Position numbers and translations under genes: made by a program. From Pseudomonas entomophila (GTDB taxonomy: Bacteria; Pseudomonadota; Gammaproteobacteria; Pseudomonadales; Pseudomonadaceae), in NCBI RefSeq assembly GCF_013523125.1, contig NZ_JAAMQJ010000014.1, forward strand, positions 39,555 to 103,554: DNA of 64,000 bases, read 5' to 3'. Below the pieces are notes generated by a model. It was not told the origin of the DNA. It searched no databases and was given only the letters and a program-made list of their open reading frames with translations. Numbering within the stretch: the stretch's first letter is position 1; each line of letters begins with the position of its first letter. This document shows, in pieces, positions 18,256-30,276 of the stretch.

Positions 18256-18289
18256 AAAAAGGGCAAGACTCATCGCTGAGCCTCGCCCT
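18256..18289 (-). terminator. intrinsic terminator of ppsA
   Basis: On the minus strand, AGGGC...CTCA-GCGA-TGAG...GCCCT with two G-U pairs, followed by TTTTT. It lies in the 95-bp gap between ppsA and the hydrolase. Confidence 0.85.
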
Positions 18290-18336
18290 GGACAATCCAC
18301 ACACGGACGTGCCAGGCACGTCCGCGCCTCATCGCA

Positions 18337-20712
<2,376 letters not shown>

Positions 20713-20887
20713 GGTGATCTCTCCACTGATTGTTTTGGAAAAGCGGGATGTGCTCGAGCCTCGACGAAGGCGGGGCCGAGCCTGTGTAGTCCTGACCTGG
20801 AAAATAAGTGAAACTGTCGACCGCTGCATACGACAAAACGAACTTATCATATCCCACGCGCGTCATCAGCCAAGGTCCAGGGTGCCC

Positions 20888-21706
20888 ATGAAGCGAACCG
20901 CATTCTTTATTTCCGACGGCACCGGCATCACGGCCGAGACCCTGGGTCAGAGCCTGCTGGCCCAGTTCGATACCATTCCCTTCAACAAATTCACCCGCCC
21001 GTACATCGATACCCTCGACAAGGCACGGGCCATGGTCCAGCAGATCAACGCCGCCGCCGAGCGCGATGGGGTCCGACCGATCATCTTCGACACCATCGTC
21101 AACCAGGACATTCGTGAGGTCCTGGCCACGTCCAACGGCTTCATGATCGACATCTTCTCGACCTTCCTCTCGCCCCTGGAGCAGGAACTGACCGCGCACT
21201 CGTCGTATTCGGTGGGCAAGTCGCACTCCATCGGCGGCAACTCCAACTACATGGAGCGCATCGAGGCGGTGAACTTCGCCCTGGACAACGACGATGGCGC
21301 CCGTACTCACTACTACGACAAGGCGGACCTGATTCTGGTGGGTGTGTCCCGTTGTGGCAAGACCCCGACCTGCCTGTACATGGCCATGCAGTTCGGCATC
21401 CGCGCGGCCAACTACCCGCTGACCGAGGACGACATGGAGCGCCTGCAGTTGCCGACGGTGCTGAAGAAATACCAGCACAAGCTGTTCGGCCTGACCATCG
21501 ACCCCGACCGACTGACCGCGATCCGCCACGAGCGCAAGCCCAACAGCCGGTACTCGAGCTTCGCCCAGTGCGAGTTCGAGGTGCGGGAAGTGGAAAGCCT
21601 GTTCCGACGGGAGAACATCGCGCACATCAATTCGACGCATTTTTCGGTCGAGGAGATTTCGGCGAAGATCCTGGTGGAGAAAGGGGTGGAGCGGCGGTTC
21701 AAGTGA
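20888..21706 (+). CDS. ppsR: PEP synthase regulatory protein (bifunctional kinase/pyrophosphorylase)
   Basis: 272 residues from [21 protein letters not shown]299 family with P-loop GVSRCGKTP. It inactivates PEP synthase by ADP-dependent threonine phosphorylation and reactivates it by Pi-dependent removal. Divergent from ppsA with a 175-bp shared promoter region, the usual arrangement. Confidence 0.96.
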   Translation: MKRTAFFISDGTGITAETLGQSLLAQFDTIPFNKFTRPYIDTLDKARAMVQQINAAAERDGVRPIIFDTIVNQDIREVLATSNGFMIDIFSTFLSPLEQELTAHSSYSVGKSHSIGGNSNYMERIEAVNFALDNDDGARTHYYDKADLILVGVSRCGKTPTCLYMAMQFGIRAANYPLTEDDMERLQLPTVLKKYQHKLFGLTIDPDRLTAIRHERKPNSRYSSFAQCEFEVREVESLFRRENIAHINSTHFSVEEISAKILVEKGVERRFK

Positions 21707-21749
21707 GGGTGGGGCAAGAGTTCACAGATAGGTTGTGTTAGAAAGTCCA

Positions 21750-21775
21750 GGGGCCGCGTGGCGGCCCCAAGCTTT
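21750..21775 (+). terminator. hairpin downstream of ppsR
   Basis: GGGGCCGC-GTG-GCGGCCCC, 8-bp perfect stem, followed by AAGCTTT. The U-tract is weak, but its position between convergent ppsR and gdhB suggests termination. Confidence 0.5.
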
Positions 21776-21843
21776 ACCCGCTTCAGAGTGAAAGAAGACC
21801 CGCACACACCCGCGCAGGCCTCTTCCCTTCATTGGCCTCCTGC

Positions 21844-24800
21844 TTACTGCCCCTGCCCGCTCAACGCCAGATCCACCAGCTCACGGTTGGCCACCGCGTA
21901 CATGGCGTAATCGTTGCCGCTGGCATTGCGCAGGTCCTCGAGCATGGCCTTCCAGCGTTCGACCATCGGCCGATGCTGCTCACACCAGAGCGCCACACGC
22001 TCGTCCATGTCCTGCGGGGCATCGGCCATTTTCAGCACCGAGATGGTGATCGCGCGCTGCTGCAGGTCGATATCGTCGCGGAACGCTTCGCGGGCCAGGG
22101 CCTGCCAGTTGTTCTCCACCGGCAGGTTGCCGATCTCCTGCAGGTACCAGGTCAGGTCCAGCGAGCTGGCCACGGCGAAGAACGCCTGGGCCACCTGCGC
22201 CGGGTCGTGCCCGGTGACGTCGGAGGCTTCGATGATCGGCAGCAGCGCGTACAGGTGCGTGGTACCGGCCACCATGCGCGCCAGCAGCTCCGGCACGCCG
22301 GCCTTGACGAAGCTCTGGTAGCGCACCTGCCAGCGTTCGCGGGTCGGCCCTTCGAGCAGTTCGTCGAGCTTCAGGCCCAGGCGCGCGATGATCGGCCCGA
22401 AGTGCGCCACGTCACGGCCGGCATCCTGCTCGCCGCGACGGTTGCGCAGGAACCAGCGCGTGGCCCGACGGCCCAGGCGCATCAGCTCGTCCATCAGGGT
22501 CAGCTGGATCTCGGCCGGCACCTGATAGTCCAACGCTTCGATCTGGCGGAACCAGTGCGGCAGGTGGAACACGTCACGCACCGTCACGTAGGCGCCGGCA
22601 ACGTTGGCCGGGCTGGCGCCGGTGGACTCCTTCAACCGCTGGACGAAGGTGATGCCCATGTTGTTGACCAGGTCGTTGGCGATCTGGGTGCTGACGATCT
22701 CGCGCTTGAGACGGTGACGACGCATCGCCGCGGCGTACGTGTGCACCAGCGACGGTGGGAATGCGGTCTCCATGTCGCGGGTCAGGTAGTCGTCGTCCGG
22801 AACCTGGGACTTGAGCAGCTGCTCCTTGAGGTCGATCTTGCTGTACGAGATCAGCACCGACAGCTCGGCACGGGTCAACCCTTGACCGGCGGCCAGGCGC
22901 TCGGCCAACTGCTCTTCGGTGGGCAGGAACTCGATGGCGCGGTCGAGCTTGCCACGCGCCTCCAGGTCGGCCATCAGGCGCTTGTACTCGGCGATGCGCT
23001 CACGAGCCCGGCGCGCGGCGAGCGACAGCGCCTGGGTCTGTTTGTAGTTGTTGCCCAGCACCAGCGTGCCGACTTCCTCGGTCATGCTGCCCAGCAGCTG
23101 GTTGCGCTGCTTCTCGGTCATGTCACCAGCCTGCAGCACTTCGTTGAGCAGGATCTTGATGTTGACTTCGTGGTCGGAACAGTCCACGCCACCGGCGTTG
23201 TCGATGAAGTCGGTATTGGTGGCACCGCCGTGCAGGCCGAACTCGACCCGGCCGAGCTGGGTCATGCCCAGGTTGCCGCCCTCGCCCACCACCTTGCAGC
23301 GCAGTTCGCTGCCGTCCACGCGCAGTGCGTCGTTGGCCTTGTCGCCGACATCGGCATGGCTTTCGCGGCTGGACTTGACGTAGGTGCCGATACCGCCGTT
23401 CCAGAGCAGGTCCACCGGGGCCTTGAGCAAGGCATGCAGCAGCTCGGTCGGGGTCAGTCGGTCGGCGTCGATGGCGAAGCGCTCTTTCATCTGCGCGGTG
23501 ATGCCGATGCTCTTGGCGCTGCGCGGGAAGATCCCGCCGCCTTCGGAGATCAGGCTGCTGTCGTAGTCGGTCCAAGCCGAACGCGGCAGGTCGAACAGGC
23601 GCTGACGCTCGGCGAAGCTGCGCGCCGGGTCCGGGTTCGGGTCGATGAAGATGTGCAGGTGGTTGAAGGCCGCCACCAGCTTGAGCTTGTCGGACATCAG
23701 CAGGCCGTTGCCGAACACGTCGCCGGCCATGTCGCCGATGCCGATCACGGTGACCGGGTCTTCCTGGACGTTGATGCCGCGCTCGCGGAAGTGCCGCTGC
23801 ACGCCGACCCAGGCGCCACGGGCGGTGATGCCCATCTTCTTGTGGTCGTAGCCCGCCGAGCCGCCGGAGGCGAAGGCATCGCCCAGCCAGAAGCCGTAGT
23901 CGATGGCGATGCCGTTGGCGATGTCGGAGAAGGTCGCGGTGCCCTTGTCCGCCGCCACCACCAGGTAGGGGTCGTCATCGTCGTGGCGCACCACGTTGGC
24001 CGGTGGCACCACCTCGCCTTCGCGCAGGTTGTCGGTGATGTCCAGCAAGCCCGAGATGAAGATCCGGTAGCAGGCGATGCCTTCGGCCTGGATGTCGTCG
24101 CGGCTGCCACCCAGAGGTAGGCGCCGCGGCAGGAAGCCGCCCTTGGCGCCCACCGGCACGATGACCGAGTTCTTCACCTGCTGGGCCTTGACCAGGCCGA
24201 GCACTTCGGTACGGAAGTCTTCTTCGCGATCGGACCAGCGCAGGCCGCCTCGGGCCACGTTGCCGAAGCGCAGGTGCACGCCCTCGACCCGTGGCGAGTA
24301 GACGAAGATCTCGAACTTCGGCACCGGCTTGGGCAGCTCGGGAATGGCGCGCGGGTTGAACTTGAAGCTGAAGTAGCCCTTGGGCTGGCCATTGGCGTCG
24401 GGTTGGTAGAAGTTGGTGCGCAGCGTGGCCTTGATCAGGTCCAGGTAGCGACGCAGGATGCGGTCTTCGTTGAGCACCTGGACGTCGTCCAGGGCGGTGA
24501 CGATGGCCTGCTCCAGGCGCTGCTGCTTGTCCTCGAGGTCGTCCTGGGTCAGCTTGCGCGCCAGGTAGAAGCGGGTCTTGAACAACCGGGTCAGCTCGCG
24601 GGCGATGTCGGTGTGGTTGTTCAGGGTGCTGGCGATGTACCCCAGGTCGAAGCCCAGACGGATCTGCTTGAGGTAGCGCGCGTAGGCACGCAGCAGCGCC
24701 ACGTCGCGCCACGGCAGCCCGGCGGTCAGCACCAGACGGTTGAAGGCATCGTTCTCGGCGTCGCCGTTGACGATGTGGATGAACGCATCCTGCAGCGTGT

Positions 24801-26697
24801 CGTTGAGCTGCTGGATGTCCAGGTTAAGGCCTTCGCTGTAGGTGAAGGCGAAGTCGTGGATCCAGTACTCACGGCCATTGGCATGGCGCAGGCGGTACGG
24901 GAACTCGCCGAGCACGCGCAGGCCAAGGTTCTCGAGGATCGGCAACACGTCCGACAGCGCCAGGGGCGTGTCGGCGTGATACAGCTTGCAGTGCAGCTGG
25001 CGTTCGCCGGCCTGGGTCAGCGGTTGGTAGAAGCTCATGGCCAGCGGCTTGTCGTCGGACAACGCCACCACGTGCTGCAGGTCGACCACCGCCGAGTGCG
25101 GCGCGAAGCGCTCGCGGTATCCGGCCGGGAAACCTTTCGGGAAGCTGGCCAGCACGTTGGTGCCCTTGCCTTCGCCGAAGCTCTCGACCACCAGCGCCGC
25201 GTAGTCGTCGTTCCACGACCGGCAGGCCTGGACCACTTCATGCTCCAGTTGCTGCGGGTCGATCTCGATGCGGTTCTTCGGGTCAACGCGCAGGATCAGC
25301 TGCACGCGCGCCAGGACCGACTCGGAGAAGAAGGTCCAGAATTCGCAGTCGGTGGCCTGCAACCGGTCCATCAGGACCTGCTGGATCTTCTGGCGCACTT
25401 CGGTGGAGTAGATCTCGCGTGGCACGTAGGCCAGGCAGTAGCAGAAGCGCCCGTACGGGTCCTTGCGCAGGAATACGCGGATCTTGTTGCGTTCCTGGAT
25501 CTGCACGATCGACATGACGGTGCTGAACAGCTCGTCGGTCGGGGTCTGGAACAGGTCATCGCGCGGCAGCACCTCGAGGACCTGGGTCAATTCCTTGCCC
25601 AGGTGCGCCTTGGGGTCGAACTGCGAGCGGCGCTCGACTTCGGCGACCTTGCTGCGGATGTACGGGATGGTGTGCACGCTCTCGGCATACACCGACGAGG
25701 TGTACAGGCCCATGAAGCGGCATTCCTTGACGACCTTGCCGTCGGCGTCGATCTGGCGGATCGACACGTAGTCCGGGTAGCCCGGACGGTGCACGCGGCT
25801 GGGCTGCGAGGCCTTGGCGAAGGACAGCAGGCGCGGTTCGCGCAGGTAGTTGACGGCGTAGTCCTCGATGCGCAGGTCGTCGGCGCTCAGGCCGGTGCGC
25901 AGCAGGCGGGTCAGGCCCAGGAACGAGTCCGGGTCGTAGGCCAGGTGGCCGCCGGCGGCATCGCTCTCGACCACGAACTCTTCGTAGCCGAGGAAAGTGA
26001 AGTGGTTGTCCAGCAGCCAGGACAGGAAGCCCTGCACGTCGGTCTTCTCGGCTTCGGCAGGCGCGAAGGCGCTCTGCTCGACCAGGGCCTGCAGGTCGCG
26101 GACCTTGCCCTTCATCGGCTCGAAGTCTTCGACCACGATGCGCACTTCGGCCAGGACCTTCTCGATCTCACGGGCCAGTACGCTGAGGTCAGCAGTGTTG
26201 GCGCAACGGTCGATCTCCAGGTACATCAGCGATTCGTGGGTCACGCCCTCGCCCTGGCTGGCCTTGGGCAGCAGCTCGAGCAGCTCGCCCGACGCGCCGC
26301 GGCGTACGCTCAAGACAGTGGTCTGCAAGGTATGGATGCTGTAGCCGCGACGGTTCAGCTCGGTCCGCACGGAGTCGACGAGAAACGGCAGGTCGTCATG
26401 CAGCACTTCGACCACGGTGTGGGTCGACTGCCAGCCATGGCGCTCGTAATCGGGGTTGTAGACGCGTACTTGAGGCTGCCGGGGGTCGAATCGCTCGATG
26501 ATTCGCCAGGCCGACAAGGTCGAGCCGATCAGGTCGGACAGCCTGCGCTGGGTCAGCTCTTCGAGGGGGATGATGCCGAAGAACTGCTCGGCGAACAGGG
26601 TCACTTGAGGCAGGGCCTGTTCGCTGATGTGCTGCGCCAGGGCCGCTTGCAGTTGTCGCTGGAAGTCGGCCTTGCTGGCTGCGGTGAAGAACGCCAT
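21844..26697 (-). CDS. gdhB: NAD-specific glutamate dehydrogenase, GDH-180 class
   Basis: 1617 residues from MAFFTAASKADF, the normal size of this large class. Long N-terminal regulatory region with ACT-like segments (to about residue 700), then the catalytic dehydrogenase core with the substrate-lysine motif VPVGAKGGF, GLRWSDREEDFRTEVLG, and the nucleotide-binding region VIGIGDMAGDVFGNG. It converts glutamate + NAD+ to 2-oxoglutarate + NH4+, mainly catabolic (arginine/glutamate use). Single gene with its own promoter in the 329-bp gap upstream; the frame extends to 27012 without homology. Confidence 0.97.
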   Translation of the reverse strand: MAFFTAASKADFQRQLQAALAQHISEQALPQVTLFAEQFFGIIPLEELTQRRLSDLIGSTLSAWRIIERFDPRQPQVRVYNPDYERHGWQSTHTVVEVLHDDLPFLVDSVRTELNRRGYSIHTLQTTVLSVRRGASGELLELLPKASQGEGVTHESLMYLEIDRCANTADLSVLAREIEKVLAEVRIVVEDFEPMKGKVRDLQALVEQSAFAPAEAEKTDVQGFLSWLLDNHFTFLGYEEFVVESDAAGGHLAYDPDSFLGLTRLLRTGLSADDLRIEDYAVNYLREPRLLSFAKASQPSRVHRPGYPDYVSIRQIDADGKVVKECRFMGLYTSSVYAESVHTIPYIRSKVAEVERRSQFDPKAHLGKELTQVLEVLPRDDLFQTPTDELFSTVMSIVQIQERNKIRVFLRKDPYGRFCYCLAYVPREIYSTEVRQKIQQVLMDRLQATDCEFWTFFSESVLARVQLILRVDPKNRIEIDPQQLEHEVVQACRSWNDDYAALVVESFGEGKGTNVLASFPKGFPAGYRERFAPHSAVVDLQHVVALSDDKPLAMSFYQPLTQAGERQLHCKLYHADTPLALSDVLPILENLGLRVLGEFPYRLRHANGREYWIHDFAFTYSEGLNLDIQQLNDTLQDAFIHIVNGDAENDAFNRLVLTAGLPWRDVALLRAYARYLKQIRLGFDLGYIASTLNNHTDIARELTRLFKTRFYLARKLTQDDLEDKQQRLEQAIVTALDDVQVLNEDRILRRYLDLIKATLRTNFYQPDANGQPKGYFSFKFNPRAIPELPKPVPKFEIFVYSPRVEGVHLRFGNVARGGLRWSDREEDFRTEVLGLVKAQQVKNSVIVPVGAKGGFLPRRLPLGGSRDDIQAEGIACYRIFISGLLDITDNLREGEVVPPANVVRHDDDDPYLVVAADKGTATFSDIANGIAIDYGFWLGDAFASGGSAGYDHKKMGITARGAWVGVQRHFRERGINVQEDPVTVIGIGDMAGDVFGNGLLMSDKLKLVAAFNHLHIFIDPNPDPARSFAERQRLFDLPRSAWTDYDSSLISEGGGIFPRSAKSIGITAQMKERFAIDADRLTPTELLHALLKAPVDLLWNGGIGTYVKSSRESHADVGDKANDALRVDGSELRCKVVGEGGNLGMTQLGRVEFGLHGGATNTDFIDNAGGVDCSDHEVNIKILLNEVLQAGDMTEKQRNQLLGSMTEEVGTLVLGNNYKQTQALSLAARRARERIAEYKRLMADLEARGKLDRAIEFLPTEEQLAERLAAGQGLTRAELSVLISYSKIDLKEQLLKSQVPDDDYLTRDMETAFPPSLVHTYAAAMRRHRLKREIVSTQIANDLVNNMGITFVQRLKESTGASPANVAGAYVTVRDVFHLPHWFRQIEALDYQVPAEIQLTLMDELMRLGRRATRWFLRNRRGEQDAGRDVAHFGPIIARLGLKLDELLEGPTRERWQVRYQSFVKAGVPELLARMVAGTTHLYALLPIIEASDVTGHDPAQVAQAFFAVASSLDLTWYLQEIGNLPVENNWQALAREAFRDDIDLQQRAITISVLKMADAPQDMDERVALWCEQHRPMVERWKAMLEDLRNASGNDYAMYAVANRELVDLALSGQGQ

Positions 26698-27026
26698 CTG
26701 TTTACTCCGCTTGTGCTTTTTGGTGTAGGAAGCATCGCGCTGCCCGCCTGGTCCAGCCCGACCGAAGTCTGGAACCGGTACGTTGGCGGTGGAACAAGGC
26801 GTGAGACGGTGCTCGGCGCCCATCCGTTCCCGAGGATGGCCATCTGTAAAAGCGACTGCCCAGGGCTGTGCCTTTACGGGTGACCATCGACCATGCAGCT
26901 TAACGACTGACCGGTCACTGCGGCTTGCAGGGCTGCGACATATTCGGTCATCGCTCGGCAGGCGCAGGTGCAGGCCGGGACAAAAGGCTGGCAGAATCAC
27001 GCTTCGACTCAATGGAAGCTGACTGC
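26698..27026. promoter_or_regulatory. divergent promoter region of gdhB and a small acidic protein gene
   Basis: 329 bp. No additional gene or clear operator was recognised. Open frames crossing it are shadows without a ribosome site. Confidence 0.4.
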
Positions 27027-27380
27027 ATGCAACTCAACGCCGCCCTGCTGATCGCCACCCCGTGCGATGAAGAAGAAGAGAACATGGCCACCCTGTGCTG
27101 CTCGTGCACCGGTGGGCAGCTGTTCCTGATGACGCGTTACCCGGACGAAGACACGCTCGACCTGACCTTGGGCGAGGATTTCTCCACCCTCGACGCGTTG
27201 ACGGTGACGCTGGGGCGTGAGCGGCTGCTGATCGAGGTGGCCGAGGGTGACCGCGATGCGCTCAACGGGCAGACCACGCTGGAGATCCTGCACAGCACGC
27301 AGGGCGAGGACTGGCAGGAGGTGGCGCTGACGTTGCGCACGATCCTGGACGGCATCGGAACGTTGGTGGTGGAGGACTGA
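27027..27380 (+). CDS. small acidic protein of unknown function
   Basis: 117 residues from MQLNAALLIA; GGAAG lies 8 nt upstream. An ATG at 27012 is the alternative. Strongly acidic, with a cysteine cluster near the start (ATLCCSCTGG) and an acidic DEEEEN run. No signal peptide or helix. Codon third positions are GC-rich as in true genes here. Divergent from gdhB. I do not recognise the family. Confidence 0.7.
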   Translation: MQLNAALLIATPCDEEEENMATLCCSCTGGQLFLMTRYPDEDTLDLTLGEDFSTLDALTVTLGRERLLIEVAEGDRDALNGQTTLEILHSTQGEDWQEVALTLRTILDGIGTLVVED

Positions 27381-27455
27381 AGGCGCAGCGCTGGATTGAA
27401 AGGCGGTAGGGTGCGGGGCTGACGTCGTTCGGCGCTGGCGGCCAGTGGGCTGCTT

Positions 27456-27582
27456 TTACGGGCCCGTTGGGCCCGATCGCGGCACAGGGGCCGCTCAGAT
27501 GGACCGCGCCCTACTTCCAGCTCAGCACTACGGCCCCATGTGAGCGGCCCCAGTGCCGCGATCGGGCCTGCAAGGCCCGTAG
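27456..27582. repeat. long inverted repeat, Pseudomonas intergenic type
   Basis: Arms 27456-27497 and 27541-27582 are about 42 bp each and nearly identical when one is reversed (core GATCGCGGCAC...GGGGCCGCTCA). The same core recurs at 36601-36721 and as a half-site near 47745-47780. It lies between convergent genes and may form a long hairpin in RNA. Confidence 0.75.
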
Positions 27583-27634
27583 CATCAGCGCCGCCAGCCG
27601 TCATCCGTTGGCCCGAGAAGCTCAGCCCACCACT

Positions 27635-28261
27635 TCACCGCCCGAGCATGATCTTCACGCCCAACCCGACGAACACCGTCCCTGCCACCCGGTCGAGCAC
27701 CTTGCCCGCCCCTGGCCGGCGTCGCAGCCATTGCCCGATGGCGCCGGAAAAATACCCCAGCACCCCGAACAGCACTGCCGCCTGCAGCGTGAAGATCAGC
27801 CCCAGCGCGCCCAGCTGCCACGCCACCTGACCCTGCTCGGCGACCACGAACTGCGGCAGGAACGACAGGAAGAACAGCACCACCTTCGGGTTGATCGCAT
27901 TGGCCAGGCAGCCCTTGAGGAACAACCGCCCCAGCGAGACCTCCTCGTCCTGCACCGTGGCCACCTGCACCGCCCCGGCACTGCGCCAGGCGTTGTAGCC
28001 CAGCCAGACCAGGTACAACCCGCCGACGATCTTGAGCACGGTGAACGCTGTAGGTGATGCGGCGATCAGCGCGCTGACACCGATCACGGCCAGCAGGGTA
28101 TGGCTCAGGCAGCCGAAGGCGCAGCCCAGGCCGAAGGCGATGCCCTGCCGGCGCCCTTTCGACACGCCCATGCCCAGGACCATCAGGTTGTCCGGCCCGG
28201 GAGTGGCGGTGATCAGGAGGGCGGCGAGGAGAAAACCGAGGCATTGGTGCAGGGTCAGCAT
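27635..28261 (-). CDS. LysE/RhtB-family amino-acid exporter
   Basis: 208 residues from MLTLHQCLGF, six predicted membrane helices. Family motif ATPGPDNLMVLGMGVSKGRRQG in the first loop, then GLYLVWLGYNAW and FLKGCLANAINPKVVLFF. It exports amino acids or their analogues across the inner membrane. Its upstream DNA carries 11 tandem heptamers beginning 19 bp before the start codon, in the promoter/leader region. Substrate unknown. Confidence 0.92.
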   Translation of the reverse strand: MLTLHQCLGFLLAALLITATPGPDNLMVLGMGVSKGRRQGIAFGLGCAFGCLSHTLLAVIGVSALIAASPTAFTVLKIVGGLYLVWLGYNAWRSAGAVQVATVQDEEVSLGRLFLKGCLANAINPKVVLFFLSFLPQFVVAEQGQVAWQLGALGLIFTLQAAVLFGVLGYFSGAIGQWLRRRPGAGKVLDRVAGTVFVGLGVKIMLGR

Positions 28262-28280
28262 GGGGATGTCCGTTCCAGGC

Positions 28281-28357
28281 AAGTGGCAAGTGGCAAGTGG
28301 CAAGTGGCAAGTGGCAAGTGGCAAGTGGCAAGTGGCAAGTGGCAAGTGGCAAGTGGC
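28281..28357. repeat. heptanucleotide microsatellite (AAGTGGC)11
   Basis: Eleven perfect tandem copies of AAGTGGC plus partial copies at each end. It lies upstream of the LysE-type gene (start 28261) and downstream of the SDR gene's 3' end (28428). A 7-bp unit changes spacing rather than a reading frame, so copy-number change could shift promoter or leader geometry. Confidence 0.97.
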
Positions 28358-28427
28358 AAGGGTCGCTGGCGGCCGACGGCCTGTCAATCGATCCTGGCGC
28401 TTCCATCACCCGCGCAGGTCATGCCGC

Positions 28428-29132
28428 TCACACGCTCCGAGTCACTCCTCCGTCGACCCTGAGGTTCTGCCCCGTGATGTACGCCGCGCCGTCACTGGCC
28501 AGGAAGGCGATGGTCGCGGCCACCTCCTCACTGCGCCCGTAGCGCTGCAGCGGCACGCTAGCCCGGCGTTCCTCGGTGGCGGGCAGGCTGTCGATCCAGC
28601 CAGGCAGCACGTTGTTGATGCGCACGTTGTCGGCGGCGTAGGTGTCGGCGAACAGCTTGGTGAAGGCCGCCAGCCCGGCGCGGAAGACGCCTGAGGTAGG
28701 AAACAGCGCATTGGGCTCGAAGGTCCAGGCGCTGGAAATGTTGATGATCGCCCCGCCGCCTTGCGCCTGCATGAACGGCGCCACCAGACGGGTCGGACGC
28801 ACGACGTTGAGCAGGTAGGTGTCCAGACCGGCGTGCCAGTCGGCATCGCTGAGCTCGAGGATCGGGGCCCGCGGCCCGTGACCGGCGCTGTTGACCAGCA
28901 CATCCACCCGTCCCCAGCGGGCCATGACCGCGTCCACCAGACGCTGGAGGTCTTCGACGGACTGGTTGCTGCCGGTGACGCCAACGCCGCCCAAGGCCTT
29001 GGCCAGGGCCTCGCCCTTGCCCGAGGACGACAGAATGCCGACCTTGAAACCGTCGGCGGCCAGCCGTTGCGCCGCTGCTGCACCCATGCCGCTGCCGCCG
29101 GCGGTGATGATCGCTACCTTTTCGCCTGTCAT
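28428..29132 (-). CDS. SDR-family oxidoreductase with atypical active site
   Basis: 234 residues. Rossmann fold with TAGGSGMGAA (the TGxxxGxG glycine motif), NSAGHG (NAG motif) and the PGWI segment. The usual YxxxK pair is not there: aligning PTSGVFRAGLAAFTK with the family places Ser at the Tyr position and Arg at the Lys position. Either it uses other residues or it is not a classical oxidoreductase. It runs in the same direction as the LysE gene, and the heptamer repeat separates the two. Confidence 0.85.
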   Translation of the reverse strand: MTGEKVAIITAGGSGMGAAAAQRLAADGFKVGILSSSGKGEALAKALGGVGVTGSNQSVEDLQRLVDAVMARWGRVDVLVNSAGHGPRAPILELSDADWHAGLDTYLLNVVRPTRLVAPFMQAQGGGAIINISSAWTFEPNALFPTSGVFRAGLAAFTKLFADTYAADNVRINNVLPGWIDSLPATEERRASVPLQRYGRSEEVAATIAFLASDGAAYITGQNLRVDGGVTRSV

Positions 29133-29225
29133 GTTGCCTCCGATCGCGTGAGAAGTGCGTGAGCGACCACTCTAGCGAGCAGCCCGCCTGCGAGGCAGAC
29201 AGCACTCGGCCGTCGAGCCAGTAGC

Positions 29226-30116
29226 TCAGCTATCGGCTGCCTGCTGCCTCAACCAGTCGATGACGGCCGGCAAGACGCTCGACTGGCCGGCCTTGCGTGG
29301 CCACACGGCATAGAACGCGGCGTCAGGACGCACGACGTGATCGAGCACCTGGACCAGCCGACCATTGGCCAGGTCACGGACGATGAAAGCGCGGTCGACC
29401 AGCGCGATGCCCTGCCCGTCGAGGGCAGCCTCGATCGCCAGGGACGTCTGATTGAAGCGCACATGACGCGCGGTGGGCCGGACGATCCCCGGGCCGACGG
29501 CGGCGAGCAGCGTTGGCCACAGGTCGTGGGCATCGTGCAGGATCGCCACCTCACCTGCCCACGGTGCCGTCAATACGCCGTGCTCGTTCAGCAGCCGAGG
29601 GCTGGCCACGGCGATGACGCGTGGCTCGAACAGCAATTGGGCATTGAGTCCGGCACCGAACGGAGGTCGTCCATGGCGCACGGCCAGGTCCACCCGGTCG
29701 GCCTGGAACTGCGCCAGCCGGTCGCTGGCCAGCACGTTCAGGTCGATGCGCGGATGCCGTTCGGCGAACAGGCCGAGCCGGGGAATCAGCCAGCGCGAAG
29801 CGAAGCTGGGGGTGACGCTGACGGTGATGCGCCCGGCATCCGGGTAGAGCCGCTGGGTTGCTGCCTCGATCAGGCTCAGCGCTTCGCGCACGCTGGTGCT
29901 GTAACCGTGCCCGGCGGTCGTGAGCGCTACGCCACGCGCCAGACGATCGAACAGACGAATGCCCAGGTGCGCTTCGAGCCCACGAACCTGCTGGGCGACC
30001 GCCGCCTGGGTCACGCCCAGCGCCTCGGCGGCCAGCCGAAAATTGCCGTGTTGTGCCACGGCGTCGAAGACCCGCAGCGTGTTGAGCGAGGGCAAGGCAG
30101 GCAAGGGGGTGGGCAT
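29226..30116 (-). CDS. LysR-family transcriptional regulator (GcvA-like)
   Basis: 296 residues from MPTPLPALPSLNTLRVFDA; an ATG at 30155 is an alternative and neither has a strong ribosome site. N-terminal HTH (FRLAAEALGVTQAAVAQQVR), effector domain with the GcvA-type SFASRWLIPRLGLF and VDLAVRHG motifs. It is upstream of and co-directional with the atypical SDR and divergent from a second SDR gene; either could be a target. Effector unknown. Confidence 0.9.
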   Translation of the reverse strand: MPTPLPALPSLNTLRVFDAVAQHGNFRLAAEALGVTQAAVAQQVRGLEAHLGIRLFDRLARGVALTTAGHGYSTSVREALSLIEAATQRLYPDAGRITVSVTPSFASRWLIPRLGLFAERHPRIDLNVLASDRLAQFQADRVDLAVRHGRPPFGAGLNAQLLFEPRVIAVASPRLLNEHGVLTAPWAGEVAILHDAHDLWPTLLAAVGPGIVRPTARHVRFNQTSLAIEAALDGQGIALVDRAFIVRDLANGRLVQVLDHVVRPDAAFYAVWPRKAGQSSVLPAVIDWLRQQAADS

Positions 30117-30276
30117 GCGGGTCACGACCGGGCACGGGGTGGGAGACGTGGGCATGAGGCTACCGCCATTGTCAGGCAAAAGAAATGCGCAGGGCCCGGC
30201 GCTGGCGTCTCTTCTCCGGCTGAACATTCCCCTGGCACGGCCAGTCACACGCACAGCGACCGAACGAGGTGACCCC

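Noticed and set aside
28297..28462. Coding across the AAGTGGC repeat
   Set aside because: All frames stay open because the 7-mer has no stop in any frame; the LysE start with its TM pattern lies outside it.
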